Shown here one piece after another: positions 10,635-20,747 of a DNA stretch of 41,313 nt. The first letter of the stretch is position 1; each line of letters opens with the position of its first letter. This DNA is from Candidatus Eiseniibacteriota bacterium. Lineage in GTDB: Bacteria; Eisenbacteria; RBG-16-71-46; SZUA-252. Both the position numbers and the translations under genes were made by a program. Below the pieces are notes generated by a model that made no database searches, had not been told where the DNA came from, and worked only from the letters and a program-made list of their open reading frames with translations. The stretch covers positions 1-41,313 of the forward strand of contig VBOR01000062.1 in NCBI GenBank assembly GCA_005893165.1, read 5' to 3'.

Positions 10635-11854
10635 GGGACGGCTGGGTCGGGCACGCGCTCGAGGCTGACCGGCCGCACGAGCGCGGCACAGCGCTTCGCG
10701 CGCTGCCTCGCCTCGGCGACGTCCGGGCCGTACGCGAGCGCCACGCCCATCCTCCTCCGCGCGAATGCCTCGGGCTTTCCGAACAGGCGGACCTCGGTGC
10801 GCGGCAGGCGCAGCGCCTCCTCGAGGCCCTCGTACGCGATGCCCTTCGCGTCCACCCCTCCGTAGATCACCGCGCTCGCGCCCGGCGACAGGAGCTCCGT
10901 GCTCACCGGCAATCCGAGAATTGCCCGGGCGTGGAGCTCGAATTCGCTCTGGGCCTGCGTGACCATCGTGACCATTCCGGTGTCGTGGGGACGCGGGCTC
11001 ACCTCGCTGAACCAGACCCGGTCCTCCTGGACGAAGAGCTCGACGCCGAAGATGCCACGCCCTCCCAGGCCGTCGGTGACGCGCTTCGCGATGTCGCGCG
11101 CCCTCGCGAGCGCGACGTCAGTCATCGGCTGCGGCTGCCAGCTCTCGACGTAATCTCCCTTCACCTGCACGTGCCCAACGGGCTCGCAGAAGAGCGTCTG
11201 CCCCTCGCCCCCCTCCGCTCCGGCCCGCACGGTGAGGAGCGTGATCTCGTAGTCGAAGCGGATCCACTCCTCGACAATCACGCGCGTGCGGCGCACCCGG
11301 CCGGCGCTCATCGCGTATTCCCAGGCGCCCGCCACGTCCTCGGAGGTCCGGAGCAGCGACTGGCCCTTTCCCGAGGAGGACATGACCGGCTTCATCACGC
11401 AGGGATAGCCCACGGCGCCCGCCGCGCGATGCACCTCCACCACGCTCTCGGCGAACGCATAGCGGGAGGTGGGGAGCCCCAGCTCCTCGGCCACGAGACG
11501 GCGGATTCCCTCGCGGTTCATCGTGAGCTGCGTGGCCCTCGCGGTGGGAATGACGCGCGCCAGCCCGTCCTGCTCGATCCGCTGGAGCTCGTCGGTGGCG
11601 ATGGCCTCGATCTCCGGCACGACGAGATGCGGCCGTTCCAGCTCCACGACCGCGCGGAGCGCCTTGGGATCGGTCATGTCGATCACGTGCCAGCGATGCG
11701 CGAGGTGGTGGCCGGGAGCGTGGGGATAGCGGTCCACGGCGATCACCTCCACGCCGAGGCGCTGCAGAGCGATGATGACCTCCTTGCCCAGCTCCCCGGC
11801 GCCGAGGAGCATGACCTTGGTCGCGCCGGGAGAAAGGGGAGTGCCGATGCGCAC
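10631..11854 (-). CDS. purT: Formate-dependent phosphoribosylglycinamide formyltransferase (GAR transformylase 2)
   Basis: 407 residues from GTG at 11854, preceded by GGAGG seven bases upstream. A longer open frame upstream lacks family similarity. PurT makes formyl-GAR from GAR, formate and ATP in de novo purine synthesis, replacing folate-dependent PurN. The N-terminus has the nucleotide-fold motif [13 protein letters not shown]. The ATP-grasp domain follows, with [14 protein letters not shown] and [14 protein letters not shown]. The length is close to the usual 390-400. It is the first gene of a two-gene unit with lhr. The 226-bp region upstream is shared with the divergent ABC operon. Confidence 0.93.
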   Translation of the reverse strand: MRIGTPLSPGATKVMLLGAGELGKEVIIALQRLGVEVIAVDRYPHAPGHHLAHRWHVIDMTDPKALRAVVELERPHLVVPEIEAIATDELQRIEQDGLARVIPTARATQLTMNREGIRRLVAEELGLPTSRYAFAESVVEVHRAAGAVGYPCVMKPVMSSSGKGQSLLRTSEDVAGAWEYAMSAGRVRRTRVIVEEWIRFDYEITLLTVRAGAEGGEGQTLFCEPVGHVQVKGDYVESWQPQPMTDVALARARDIAKRVTDGLGGRGIFGVELFVQEDRVWFSEVSPRPHDTGMVTMVTQAQSEFELHARAILGLPVSTELLSPGASAVIYGGVDAKGIAYEGLEEALRLPRTEVRLFGKPEAFARRRMGVALAYGPDVAEARQRAKRCAALVRPVSLERVPDPAVP

Positions 11855-12080
11855 GGGATGTCCTCCAGGGTGAAGGTGGCGGGGAAGCACCGAGCCTAAT
11901 TCCGATCTTCGCCAGGCGCAAGGGCCCGCGCTCCGCCTGTAGAAACGTCGGGGGAGCCGCCGGGATCCGTCGTGGCGGTCGCGAGGCGGTGCTGCTAGGG
12001 TTGTCCGGCTGACTCCAGCACCCATTCCAATCCGAAACCCCGCGCGTCCGCCGCGCGTATGTGTTTCTGAGGAGGAGCCC

Positions 12081-13052
12081 ATGCTCGAAACGCGCGGTCT
12101 CGTCAAAGTCTATCCAGGGCCGGTGACGGCCCTGAACGGCATCGACCTGGACGTCCCCTCCGGCATGTTCGGCCTGCTCGGCGCGAACGGGGCGGGGAAG
12201 TCCACCTTCATGAAGATCCTCGCCGGTCTCCTGGAACCCACGTCGGGCACGGCCACGCTGGACGGCGAGAACATCCTCGAGAGCCCGGAAACGCTGTGGC
12301 CGCGGCTCGGCTATCTCCCTCAGGAGTTCGGGTTCTATCCGCACTTGAACGGCGAGACGATGCTCGACCACCTGCTCACCCTGAAGGGCGTTCATGCCCC
12401 GCAGGGCAGGAAGCGCCTCGTGGCGGAGCTTCTCGAGCGCGTGAACCTTTCGTTCGCCGCCAAGCGCTCGCTGAAGGGCTACTCCGGGGGGATGCGCCAG
12501 CGGCTCGGCATCGCGCAGGCCCTGGCGGGGAATCCTCGTCTCATCATCGTGGACGAGCCGACGGCGGGGCTGGATCCGGAAGAGCGCCTCCGGTTCTACC
12601 GGCTCCTCTCCGAGCTCGCCGTCGATCGCATCGTGCTTCTCTCCACGCACATCGTGGAAGACGTCGCGGTCCTCTGTCCCCGTTTCGCCGTGATCCGTGC
12701 CGGACGGCTCGTCACCGTGACCTCGCCCGGCGAAGCGCGCGCCTCGATCGCGGGGCACATCTACGAGGGCGTGGTGAACGTCGAGGACCTGCCGCGCCTC
12801 CGCGGCGAGCGCATCGTCACACAGGCGATCCTGGTCGAGGGAAAGGACCGGGCGAGGATCTACGACCCGTCCGGATCCCCTCCCGATGGATTCGCTCCCG
12901 CTCCGGTCACGCTCGAGGATGCCTATCTGGTGCTCATGCGCCTCGGAGCCCTTCCCGCGCGCGGGCGGCGCGGCGTCTCGCAGGTCCCGCCCGCGGGCGG
13001 CGCGGACGCGGCGCTCGCCTCGGCATCCACCGAGGCCGGGACGACGTCATGA
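12081..13052 (+). CDS. ABC transporter ATP-binding protein
   Basis: 323 residues; ATG preceded by AGGAGG at 12070-12075. It has Walker [10 protein letters not shown] (Lys about 40), a Q-loop at LPQEFG, signature [10 protein letters not shown], Walker [13 protein letters not shown] and switch His in STHIVED. A C-terminal extension of about 100 residues, with a low-complexity tail, follows the nucleotide-binding domain. The stop overlaps the next start (ATGA). It presumably forms the motor for the two following ABC-2 type membrane proteins. The substrate cannot be read from sequence. Confidence 0.92.
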   Translation: MLETRGLVKVYPGPVTALNGIDLDVPSGMFGLLGANGAGKSTFMKILAGLLEPTSGTATLDGENILESPETLWPRLGYLPQEFGFYPHLNGETMLDHLLTLKGVHAPQGRKRLVAELLERVNLSFAAKRSLKGYSGGMRQRLGIAQALAGNPRLIIVDEPTAGLDPEERLRFYRLLSELAVDRIVLLSTHIVEDVAVLCPRFAVIRAGRLVTVTSPGEARASIAGHIYEGVVNVEDLPRLRGERIVTQAILVEGKDRARIYDPSGSPPDGFAPAPVTLEDAYLVLMRLGALPARGRRGVSQVPPAGGADAALASASTEAGTTS

Positions 13053-13882
13053 GCTTTCGCCGCCTCGCCGCTTCCTTCGGCATCGAGTTCAAGCACACCT
13101 TCCGCCGTCCGCTCTTCTTCTTCCTCGCGGTGATCCTCATCCTGAGCGCGTGGGGGCTGTCGAGCGGCAAGATGTCGATCTCCTCCGGAGACAGCTCGGT
13201 CGGCGGCACGAAGGCCTGGATCACCTCCGAGTTCGCGCAGACCCAGATGATGACCTTCATCATCCTGCTCTATTACGCCTTCTTCATCGCCAAGGCCGCG
13301 GGACTGATGCTCTTGCGTGATCATGAGACCCAGGTCGACGTGCTCCTTCATTCCACGCCGCTCACGCCGCGAGAGTACGTGTGGGGGCGCTTTCTCGCCG
13401 TGACCGGCGGGTTCGTGGTGCTGATGCTCTTCCAGGTGGCGGTGAACGCCTTCTTCAACCACGTCGTTCCGAATCCTTCGGCGCAGGACATCCGAGGTCC
13501 GTTTCTGCTCCGGAGCTATCTCGTTCCGGTTCTGACGATCGGGCTTCCGTTTCTCGTCTTCTTCACGGGGCTCTCGATGGTTCTCGGGGAGCGGACCAGA
13601 AACGCCCTGATGGTCTTCGTGCTTCCCGTCGCGACCCTCCTGGTCTGCGGATTCTTCCTCTGGACCTGGTCCCCCTCGTGGCTCGACCTTCGCGTGAATA
13701 AACTGTTCCAAGTGATTGATCCGGCAGGGTATCGGTGGCTCAACGAGACGCTCCTCAAGGTGGATCGCGGCGTCGACTACTACAACAAGCACGCGGTGCC
13801 CTACGACGCGCTCTTCTGGCTGAACCGCGCGTGGCTTCTGATTCTGGGGATCGCGGGTGTCCTGCTCACGGAGCGGGAATGA
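13049..13882 (+). CDS. ABC-2 type permease subunit
   Basis: 277 residues from the ATG that overlaps the ATPase stop. Hydrophobic segments appear at residues about 20-40 (LFFFLAVILILSAWG), 70-90, 115-140, 165-190 and 195-215, with another near the C-terminus (WLLILGIAGVLL). Between the early segments lies a soluble stretch containing RDHETQVDVLLHSTPLTPREYV, the coupling region typical of ABC-2 permeases. It overlaps the next gene by four bases. It likely pairs with the membrane half of the downstream fusion to form the pore. Confidence 0.85.
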   Translation: MSFRRLAASFGIEFKHTFRRPLFFFLAVILILSAWGLSSGKMSISSGDSSVGGTKAWITSEFAQTQMMTFIILLYYAFFIAKAAGLMLLRDHETQVDVLLHSTPLTPREYVWGRFLAVTGGFVVLMLFQVAVNAFFNHVVPNPSAQDIRGPFLLRSYLVPVLTIGLPFLVFFTGLSMVLGERTRNALMVFVLPVATLLVCGFFLWTWSPSWLDLRVNKLFQVIDPAGYRWLNETLLKVDRGVDYYNKHAVPYDALFWLNRAWLLILGIAGVLLTERE

Positions 13883-16509
13883 CCGGGCGGCAACCCGGCT
13901 TCCTCTCCAGCGTGGCCACGGTCGCCCGGACGGAGCTCCGCGAGCTCCTGCGTCAGCCCGGCCTCTACATTTTCATCCCCCTCATCCTCGTACAGGTCCT
14001 GGGCAACTCCCTTCTCGCGGTGGGCGCGTTCGACACTCCCGTCCTCCTGACTCCCGGCACGAGCGCGGTCCAGATCGCGAACCAGGTCATCCTGCTCGTG
14101 CTCCTGCTCCTTCTCTTCTACACGGTGGAGTCCCTGGAGCGGGAGCGCACGACGGGACTCTCCCAGATCCTGTACGCGACCCCGTGCCGCACGGCCGCAT
14201 TCCTGGCGGGGAAGGCGGTCGCGAACAGCGTGGTCGCGCTCGTGGTCCTGGCGGCATCTCTCGTGGCGAGCTGGATCGCGCTCCTCGTGCAGCACACGGT
14301 GCCGTTCTCGTTCGCGCCCTACGCGCTGATCTGGGGGCTCCTCCTCATTCCCACGTTCCTGTTCTGGACCGCCTTTGTCACCGCGATCTATGCGGCCGTG
14401 GGGAACCGGTATGCCTCGTACGGCATCGCGCTGAGCGCGCTCATCTACACCGGCTTCCGGACCCTGACGAGGGAGATCAGCTGGGCCGGGAACTGGCCGC
14501 TCTGGGGACGCGCCCTGCGCTGGAGCGATCTTGGATTCTTCGAGACCGACCGCCTGGCGCTCGTCCTGAACCGCGTCATGGTGCTCGGCGGCGCCGTGTT
14601 CTTCGTGGCGCTCGCGGTGAAGCTCTTCGAGCGGCGAGGTGCGGACGCGGTGCGCACCATCCATCGGCTGGCGCCCCGGACGCTCGGCGCCGCGGCGCTG
14701 CGGCTGGGGGGCTTCGCGCTCGTGCCCCTCGCCGCCTGGACCGTGCTCGTCTTCCAGGTCACGAACGGGCTGGAGGGGGGCGTCTTCAAGAAGGAGACCA
14801 AGGACTACTGGGCGAAGAACCTCAAGACCTGGCTCGACGCTCCGCTGCCCGACATCGCGCGGGTGGACGTGGCCGTGACGGTCGATCCCAAGCGTCACGC
14901 GCTCCGGAGCGCGGGAACCTTCACGCTCGTGAACGGGCTCGACTCGACCCTCGCGCAGATTCCGCTCACGGGCGGTCTCGACTGGAACCACCTGAAATGG
15001 ACGATGGACGGGAAGGCCTATGAGCCCGAGGACCGGAAGCACCTCTTCGTGTTCACGCCGGAGCGCCCGCTCGCGAAGGGGGACAGCGTCGTGATCGGCT
15101 GGAAGTGGGACGGCTTCCTTCCCAGGGGAATCACCAAGAACGGCGGAAACACGGACGAGTTCGTTCTGCCTTCGGGGGTCGTGCTCACCGGATTCGAGCC
15201 GAGCTTCCTTCCGGTGATCGGATTCATGGAAGGGGTGGGGGAAACGAAGGACAACAAGACCGAGGCGCGCAAATATCCGCGCGACTACTGGAAGGGGATC
15301 ACGCGCGCGGGCTACGGCGCGACCGCGTGGTTCCCCGCGCGGGTCGCCATCACGGGACCCGCCGAGTACACCCTCAACGGGCCGGGCGTCTGCACCCGGA
15401 ACACGGTGAAGGGCGGGCTCCGGACGCAGGTATGGGAGACCGACCACCCCATCAAGATCCTGAACATCGTCTGCGGGAAGTGGAAGACCAAGCAGGGGCA
15501 CGGCACGACCATCTACTACGATCCCGCGCATCCCTACAACGTGGAGGAGATGTCCTCCACCCTGGACGCGGCCCGGCACTGGTACTCGGAGTGGTTCCTG
15601 CCGTACCCGTGGCGCGAGCTCAAGCTCTCGGAGTTCCCGGCGCTCGCCGGCTACGCGCAGGGCTTCGGAACGAACATCACGTTTTCGGAGAACATGGGCT
15701 TCCTGACGAAAAACGACGCCAAGACCGACGCGACCTTCCTCGTCACCGCGCACGAAGCCGCCCATCAATGGTGGGGGAACATCCTCACCCCTGCGAACGG
15801 CCCCAACGGGGATTTCCTGAGCGAAGGGATGGCGCACTTCTCGACGCTGCTTCTCTTCGAGAAGGTGAAGGGCGCGCGCGGGCGCATGGAATTCGCGAAG
15901 GGGATCGAGTCCCGCTACGGCGACCGCCGGCGCGTGGACGACGAGCGCCCCATGTACGACATCGACGGCAAGCGCGAATCCGACGAGACCGTGATGTACG
16001 ACCGCGGAGGATGGGTGTTCTGGATGCTCTACGACTTCATGGGGCACGACCGCGCGCTGGCGGGCCTGCAGCGCTTCATCCGGACGTGGAGCGAGAGCCG
16101 GGACCATCCGGCATTACAAGACTTCGTGGCCTCCATGCGCCCCTATGCCAGGGATCCGGTCGCGTACGACGCCTTCGTGAAGGAGTGGTTCGAGGATCGG
16201 GCCATGCCGGAGTACCGCGTGACCGGCGCGAAGAAGGAGAAGCGCGCCCAGGGTTACGACGTGACGCTCACGGTCAGGAATACGGGAACCGGACGGATGC
16301 CGGTGGAGATCGCCGCGACGTCGGGAGAGCGCTGGGCCAAACCTTCCAAGGAGCCCTCCTACCGGGAATCCCGGGAAGGGATCGTGCTCGGGGCGGGGGA
16401 ATCGAAGGCCCTGACCATTCACTGTTCCTTCTCGCCGGACAAGGTCGTCGTGGATCCGGACGTACGGGTGCTCCAGCTCAACCGAAAGCAAGCGACGGTC
16501 AGCCTCTAA
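13879..16509 (+). CDS. ABC-2 permease fused to an M1-family zinc aminopeptidase
   Basis: 876 residues. The first ~300 form a membrane domain with about six hydrophobic segments (for example LYIFIPLILVQVLGNSLLAV and VILLVLLLLLFYTV) plus an ERERTTGLSQILYATPC coupling region like that of the preceding permease. The rest is an M1 (gluzincin) peptidase with zinc motif HEAAHQWWGN (His 625, Glu 626, His 629) and third ligand Glu 649 in FLSEGMAHF. The membrane topology would place the peptidase outside the cytoplasm or at the membrane face. Such permease-M1 fusions occur next to ABC ATPases in several Gram-negative groups, but their substrate is unknown. A linked role in moving and trimming peptides is an inference. 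Confidence 0.88.
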   Translation: MTGRQPGFLSSVATVARTELRELLRQPGLYIFIPLILVQVLGNSLLAVGAFDTPVLLTPGTSAVQIANQVILLVLLLLLFYTVESLERERTTGLSQILYATPCRTAAFLAGKAVANSVVALVVLAASLVASWIALLVQHTVPFSFAPYALIWGLLLIPTFLFWTAFVTAIYAAVGNRYASYGIALSALIYTGFRTLTREISWAGNWPLWGRALRWSDLGFFETDRLALVLNRVMVLGGAVFFVALAVKLFERRGADAVRTIHRLAPRTLGAAALRLGGFALVPLAAWTVLVFQVTNGLEGGVFKKETKDYWAKNLKTWLDAPLPDIARVDVAVTVDPKRHALRSAGTFTLVNGLDSTLAQIPLTGGLDWNHLKWTMDGKAYEPEDRKHLFVFTPERPLAKGDSVVIGWKWDGFLPRGITKNGGNTDEFVLPSGVVLTGFEPSFLPVIGFMEGVGETKDNKTEARKYPRDYWKGITRAGYGATAWFPARVAITGPAEYTLNGPGVCTRNTVKGGLRTQVWETDHPIKILNIVCGKWKTKQGHGTTIYYDPAHPYNVEEMSSTLDAARHWYSEWFLPYPWRELKLSEFPALAGYAQGFGTNITFSENMGFLTKNDAKTDATFLVTAHEAAHQWWGNILTPANGPNGDFLSEGMAHFSTLLLFEKVKGARGRMEFAKGIESRYGDRRRVDDERPMYDIDGKRESDETVMYDRGGWVFWMLYDFMGHDRALAGLQRFIRTWSESRDHPALQDFVASMRPYARDPVAYDAFVKEWFEDRAMPEYRVTGAKKEKRAQGYDVTLTVRNTGTGRMPVEIAATSGERWAKPSKEPSYRESREGIVLGAGESKALTIHCSFSPDKVVVDPDVRVLQLNRKQATVSL

Positions 16510-16562
16510 GGCGGCGTCCGTGTTTGACACCCCTCCGTCCCCGAGCCTCCTGGCTCAGGAAA

Positions 16563-17219
<657 letters not shown>

Positions 17220-17285
17220 GGCAAACCTCCTGCGTCGGTGAAGATCGTCGGTGGGGCACGAGGAGCGCTCGTGTCAGGGGGGACG

Positions 17286-17314
17286 ACGTTAGCAAACGTG
17301 GCAACGTTTGGCAA
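17286..17314 (-). promoter_or_regulatory. Predicted sigma-70 promoter of the peroxiredoxin gene with internal palindrome
   Basis: Read on the minus strand: TTGCCA (17314-17309), a 17-base spacer, then TAACGT (17291-17286), about 67 bases before the coding start. The spacer and -35 contain an inverted repeat, CCAAACGTTGCCACGTTTG, with arms CAAACGT and ACGTTTG. A repressor bound there would block RNA polymerase. Confidence 0.6.
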
Positions 17315-17389
17315 TTCTCTGGCATGCCGGACCCGCAGCCCCGCTCTGCCTGGGCTTCGCCGCCCTCGCGCGCCGCGGCGCACGGTGCC

Positions 17390-18730
17390 TCAGGGGCTGA
17401 AGCTCTCGGGCCGGCACCCGAGCTTCTTCATCTTCTTGTAGAGGTGGCTTCGCTCGAGCCCGAGGCTCAGCGCGGCCTTGGTCATGCTGCCGCCGGCCCC
17501 GAGCAGCGCATCCTCGATCTGCTTCCGCTCGAATTCCTTCACCGCGTCTCCCAATCGCGCCGCCCGCCCCTCCGGGCGCTCCACCGGCGGCAGGACGGCG
17601 CGGACCTGCTCGGGACCGATGTACGTCCCCCGCGTCATGATCCAGAGACGCTCCACCAGATTCCTGAGCTCGCGCACGTTTCCGGGGAAGCTGTAGCGGC
17701 CGAGCAGATCGACCGCGGCCGGCGTGAAGCTCTTGGGCTTGCCGCCGGCCTCCTTCGCGACCGCTCCGGAAAAGTGCTCGACCAGGACGGGAATATCCTC
17801 GGTCCGTTCCCGAAGCGGAGGCACGGTGATCGGCACGACCGCGAGGCGGAAGTAGAGGTCCTCCCGGAACTGCCCCGTGCGCACCCTTCCCTCCAGATCC
17901 TGATTCGTGGCCGCGATCACCCTCACGTCCACCTTGATCGCGCGATTGCCTCCGACCCGGTGGATCTCGCTCTCTTGAAGGACGCGGAGGAGCTTCGTCT
18001 GGGAGCGGGCGCTCATGTCCCCGATCTCGTCGAGGAAGAGCGTGCCGTGGTGGGCCTCCTCGAAGGTGCCGCGCCGCGATTGCGTCGCCCCCGTGAACGC
18101 CCCCCGCTCGTGCCCGAAGAGCTCCGACTCGACCAGCTCCTCCGGGATGGCGGAGCAATTCACCGCGACGAACGGCTGGTCGTGCCGCGGACCCGCCGCG
18201 TGGAGCGCCCGGGCCACGAGCTCCTTCCCGGTGCCGTTCTCTCCCAGGATCAGAACGCGGGCGGCGCTCGGACCCGCGAGCTGGATCTCGCGCAGCAGCT
18301 TCACGACGGCCGGCGACTTGCCCACGATCCCGTGCGCCCACGGACTCGCGAGGCGCCGGTTCTCGGCCTTGAGCGCGAGCGTGGCGGACGCGTTCCGGAG
18401 GAGCACGAGGAGACGCTCCAACAAGATTGGCTTCTCGAGGAAATCGAAGGCGCCGAGCCGCGTCGCCTTCACCGCCGCATCGATGGTGGCGTGTCCCGAC
18501 ATCATGATCACGATGGTGTCCGGCGTGCTCGCCATGATCTCCGCGAGAAGGTCGAGGCCGCTTCCGTCCGGAAACCAGACGTCCAGCAGCACGAGATCGT
18601 AGGACTCGCGCAGCTTCCCGCGCGCTTCGGAGAGAGAGGCTGCCACGTCCACCTGGTAGCCCTCGCGCCCCAAGGCGCCCTGAAGGCTGGAGCGGATGTT
18701 GGCCTCGTCGTCCACGATGAGGAGGGTCAC
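17390..18730 (-). CDS. NtrC-family sigma-54-dependent response regulator
   Basis: 446 residues from GTG at 18730, which overlaps the stop of the upstream kinase (GTGA) and is preceded by GGAGGAG. The receiver has acceptor Asp about 50 in LLDVWFPDGSG. The AAA+ domain has Walker A GENGTGKE, the sigma-54 contact loop GAFTGA, Walker B-like GTLFLDEIGDM and the arginine region REDLYFRL. The C-terminal Fis-type helix-turn-helix is GGSMTKAALSLGLERSHLYK. All catalytic elements look intact, so it should activate sigma-54 promoters after phosphorylation by its partner kinase. Candidate targets in this window are the -24/-12-like sites at 20590, 21698 and 39884. Confidence 0.93.
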   Translation of the reverse strand: MTLLIVDDEANIRSSLQGALGREGYQVDVAASLSEARGKLRESYDLVLLDVWFPDGSGLDLLAEIMASTPDTIVIMMSGHATIDAAVKATRLGAFDFLEKPILLERLLVLLRNASATLALKAENRRLASPWAHGIVGKSPAVVKLLREIQLAGPSAARVLILGENGTGKELVARALHAAGPRHDQPFVAVNCSAIPEELVESELFGHERGAFTGATQSRRGTFEEAHHGTLFLDEIGDMSARSQTKLLRVLQESEIHRVGGNRAIKVDVRVIAATNQDLEGRVRTGQFREDLYFRLAVVPITVPPLRERTEDIPVLVEHFSGAVAKEAGGKPKSFTPAAVDLLGRYSFPGNVRELRNLVERLWIMTRGTYIGPEQVRAVLPPVERPEGRAARLGDAVKEFERKQIEDALLGAGGSMTKAALSLGLERSHLYKKMKKLGCRPESFSP

Positions 18731-20391
18731 GTGGCGCTCCTCCGGAGCGGGAGCCTCAGCCGGAAGGTCGTCCCGCCGCTCCGGCCGGCATCCACCGCGA
18801 TCGTGCCTTGATGATCGCTGACGATCCGCTGGACGATGGTGAGCCCCAGTCCGCTCCCATGCGATTTCGTGGTGAACCCGGGCACGAAGAGATTCGCGCG
18901 CTGCTCCTCGGTGAGCCCCGGGCCCGTATCGGCGACCGCGATCTCCACGACGTCGCCCTCCGCTCGGGCGGAGACGGTGACGCGCCCGGTTCCGTTCACT
19001 GCCTCGAGCCCGTTCTTGATGAGGTTGATGAGCGACTGCCTGATCTGACCCGAGTCCGCGAGGAACGTGATGTCCTCGGGAGGTTTCGTCATGACGAGAC
19101 GGCCCGCGGAGATGTCGCCCTGGTAGAGCGCCTCGAGGTCTCCCAGAAGATCCGGGAGCCGGCACGGGGCCAGCACCGGCGCCGGGATCCTTCCGAACTC
19201 CGAGAACTCTTGCAGGAGGCGCCGCAGCGTCTCCACCTCCTCGCCGATCGTGCGGACCGCCTGGTCCAGGATCACGGGGAAGTCGGGTCGCTTCTGCTCG
19301 TAGCTCCTCTTGAGATCCGCGATGGAGATCGCGATCGGGGTGAGCGGGTTCTTCACCTCATGCGCCACCTTGAGTGCCATCTGGCTCCACGCCGCCTGGC
19401 GCTCGCTGGTGACGAGCTTTGCCCGGTAGGTCTGGAGGTCGCGCCGCATGCGGTCGAGGGCCAGGACCAGGGTCTGGAGCTCGCCCACGCTCTCGAGCGT
19501 GAGGGGCTCCTGCCAGTTTCCACTCGCCAGCCTGTCGGAGAAGGCGGCGAGCCGCTCCACCGGGCGCGAGATCTGGGAAGACCAGAGGATCGCGAGCGGA
19601 ATCGCAATCGCGAGTCCCAGGAGGCCGAGAAGGAGCGCCGCCAGCTGCATCGAGGCGATCGTGCGGTCAGCGGCCTGAGTGGAGACCACCCCCGTGATCG
19701 TCGCGCCCACATCGAGCGAGACGGTCCGGGTCAGATTTGCGTGCCCGCTCGCGGCGGCCGGAGCCGGGGTGTTTTCGCCCGCGGAGGAGTCAGGAAGGGT
19801 CGACGCCGCGATCCTTCCCGCCCCATCGCGCAGGATCAAGCCCACCCCCGCCGCCTTTCCCAGCCTTCCCAGGAGTGCGGCGTCGAGCTGGAGCCCGCCC
19901 TGGATCGCTCCCACGGCCTGCCCCTGGTAACGGATGGGGGATCGGGCGATCAGCGCGAGCCCTTGCCCGCCGGGCGCCCCTCCGATACTCGGCACGTTCC
20001 AGGGAAGCGCGGTCCGCCCCGGCCCGGCGATCGGGCCGGGTCCGCTCGCGATCACGCCGCCGCTCGAATCCGTAACGCTCAGAAAATCCAGCCCGAGCAG
20101 GATCTGCCGCTCCGCGAGAAACTCGGAGAGATCCCTGCCCCCCAAAGGGCTGAGAAGGAACAGACGCTTGAGCTGCGCATCCCGTCCGAGGAACTCGAGC
20201 TTCCCGACGACCCCGCGCCCATCCTCCGCGACTTGGGTCTGCATCGTCTCGAGCGCAGTCTCAAGGCGCTCGTTGGCCTCCGTCCGCACCATCGACTCGA
20301 TGCGGCCCGTGAGGAAGATCATCCCCACACCGATCGGAATGATCGCCAGCAGCGAGAGGGCAACGATGAGCCTTGCACGGAGCGACCTCAT
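18727..20391 (-). CDS. Membrane sensor histidine kinase (NtrY/NtrB-like), partner of the NtrC-type regulator
   Basis: 554 residues from ATG at 20391 (MRSLRARLIVALSLL). The open frame extends further upstream, but this start places the first membrane helix (about 8-28) at the N-terminus. An extracytoplasmic sensor region (about 29-245) is followed by a second helix (MQLAALLLGLLGLAIAIPLA), HAMP, HisKA with AHEVKNPLTPIA (His about 344) and HATPase with NLIKNGLEAV, DTGPGL and GSGLGLTIV. The order and the coupled NtrC partner fit the NtrY/ZraS-like group that senses envelope or periplasmic conditions. The ligand is unknown. Confidence 0.92.
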   Translation of the reverse strand: MRSLRARLIVALSLLAIIPIGVGMIFLTGRIESMVRTEANERLETALETMQTQVAEDGRGVVGKLEFLGRDAQLKRLFLLSPLGGRDLSEFLAERQILLGLDFLSVTDSSGGVIASGPGPIAGPGRTALPWNVPSIGGAPGGQGLALIARSPIRYQGQAVGAIQGGLQLDAALLGRLGKAAGVGLILRDGAGRIAASTLPDSSAGENTPAPAAASGHANLTRTVSLDVGATITGVVSTQAADRTIASMQLAALLLGLLGLAIAIPLAILWSSQISRPVERLAAFSDRLASGNWQEPLTLESVGELQTLVLALDRMRRDLQTYRAKLVTSERQAAWSQMALKVAHEVKNPLTPIAISIADLKRSYEQKRPDFPVILDQAVRTIGEEVETLRRLLQEFSEFGRIPAPVLAPCRLPDLLGDLEALYQGDISAGRLVMTKPPEDITFLADSGQIRQSLINLIKNGLEAVNGTGRVTVSARAEGDVVEIAVADTGPGLTEEQRANLFVPGFTTKSHGSGLGLTIVQRIVSDHQGTIAVDAGRSGGTTFRLRLPLRRSAT

Positions 20392-20509
20392 GGGCTCGTC
20401 CCTCGCGCGTCCGTCGTCGTGTCCCCCATGCCACACTCCACCCGCCGGCCGAGTTCGTTACTTGGTTTGAAGATATCCTGTACGGACAGGGTGCGCTCCC
20501 TCGCATCCC

Positions 20510-20525
20510 GTGTCAAGCTTGACAC
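20510..20525. promoter_or_regulatory. Perfect 16-bp palindrome, candidate activator binding site
   Basis: GTGTCAAGCTTGACAC is an uninterrupted palindrome in the intergenic region between the kinase gene (minus) and the lipoprotein gene (plus). Its centre is about 97 bp upstream of the start predicted from the sigma-54-like site at 20590, a typical enhancer distance. An imperfect inverted repeat CCTGTACGGACAGG lies nearby at about 20477. It could equally be an operator for the kinase operon. Confidence 0.5.
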
Positions 20526-20589
20526 ATTCTCTCCTTTCTCCCGGACCGCCCGTACAGCTAACCCACACTCCCCGAGCCGCTTACTTCTG

Positions 20590-20605
20590 CGGCACGTACC
20601 TTGAT
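20590..20605 (+). promoter_or_regulatory. Sigma-54-like promoter upstream of the lipoprotein gene
   Basis: CGGCACGTACCTTGAT has GG at 20591-20592 and the -12 G at 20603 with correct spacing. It matches TGGCACG-N4-TTGCA apart from the first T and a C-to-A change in the -12 dinucleotide. The predicted start, about 20615, leaves a 130-base leader. Confidence 0.45.
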
Positions 20606-20747
20606 TTGGGCTCCATAGCAGAGCGGCGGCCAGACGGGCCCGCCGCCCTTGCACTGGCGCGGAGCGGGTGCTCATGCCAGGCGATCCGCGGAGGAGCCGG
20701 CGAATCGGCCGCAGATCGAACGACTCAGGCCGGTGGGGAGAATGGCA

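Noticed and set aside
7572-10865. Very long plus-strand open frame opposite lhr
   Set aside because: It lies wholly antisense to a gene with all helicase motifs, has an Arg/His/Glu-rich low-complexity composition and no family motifs. Such frames are expected in GC-rich DNA.
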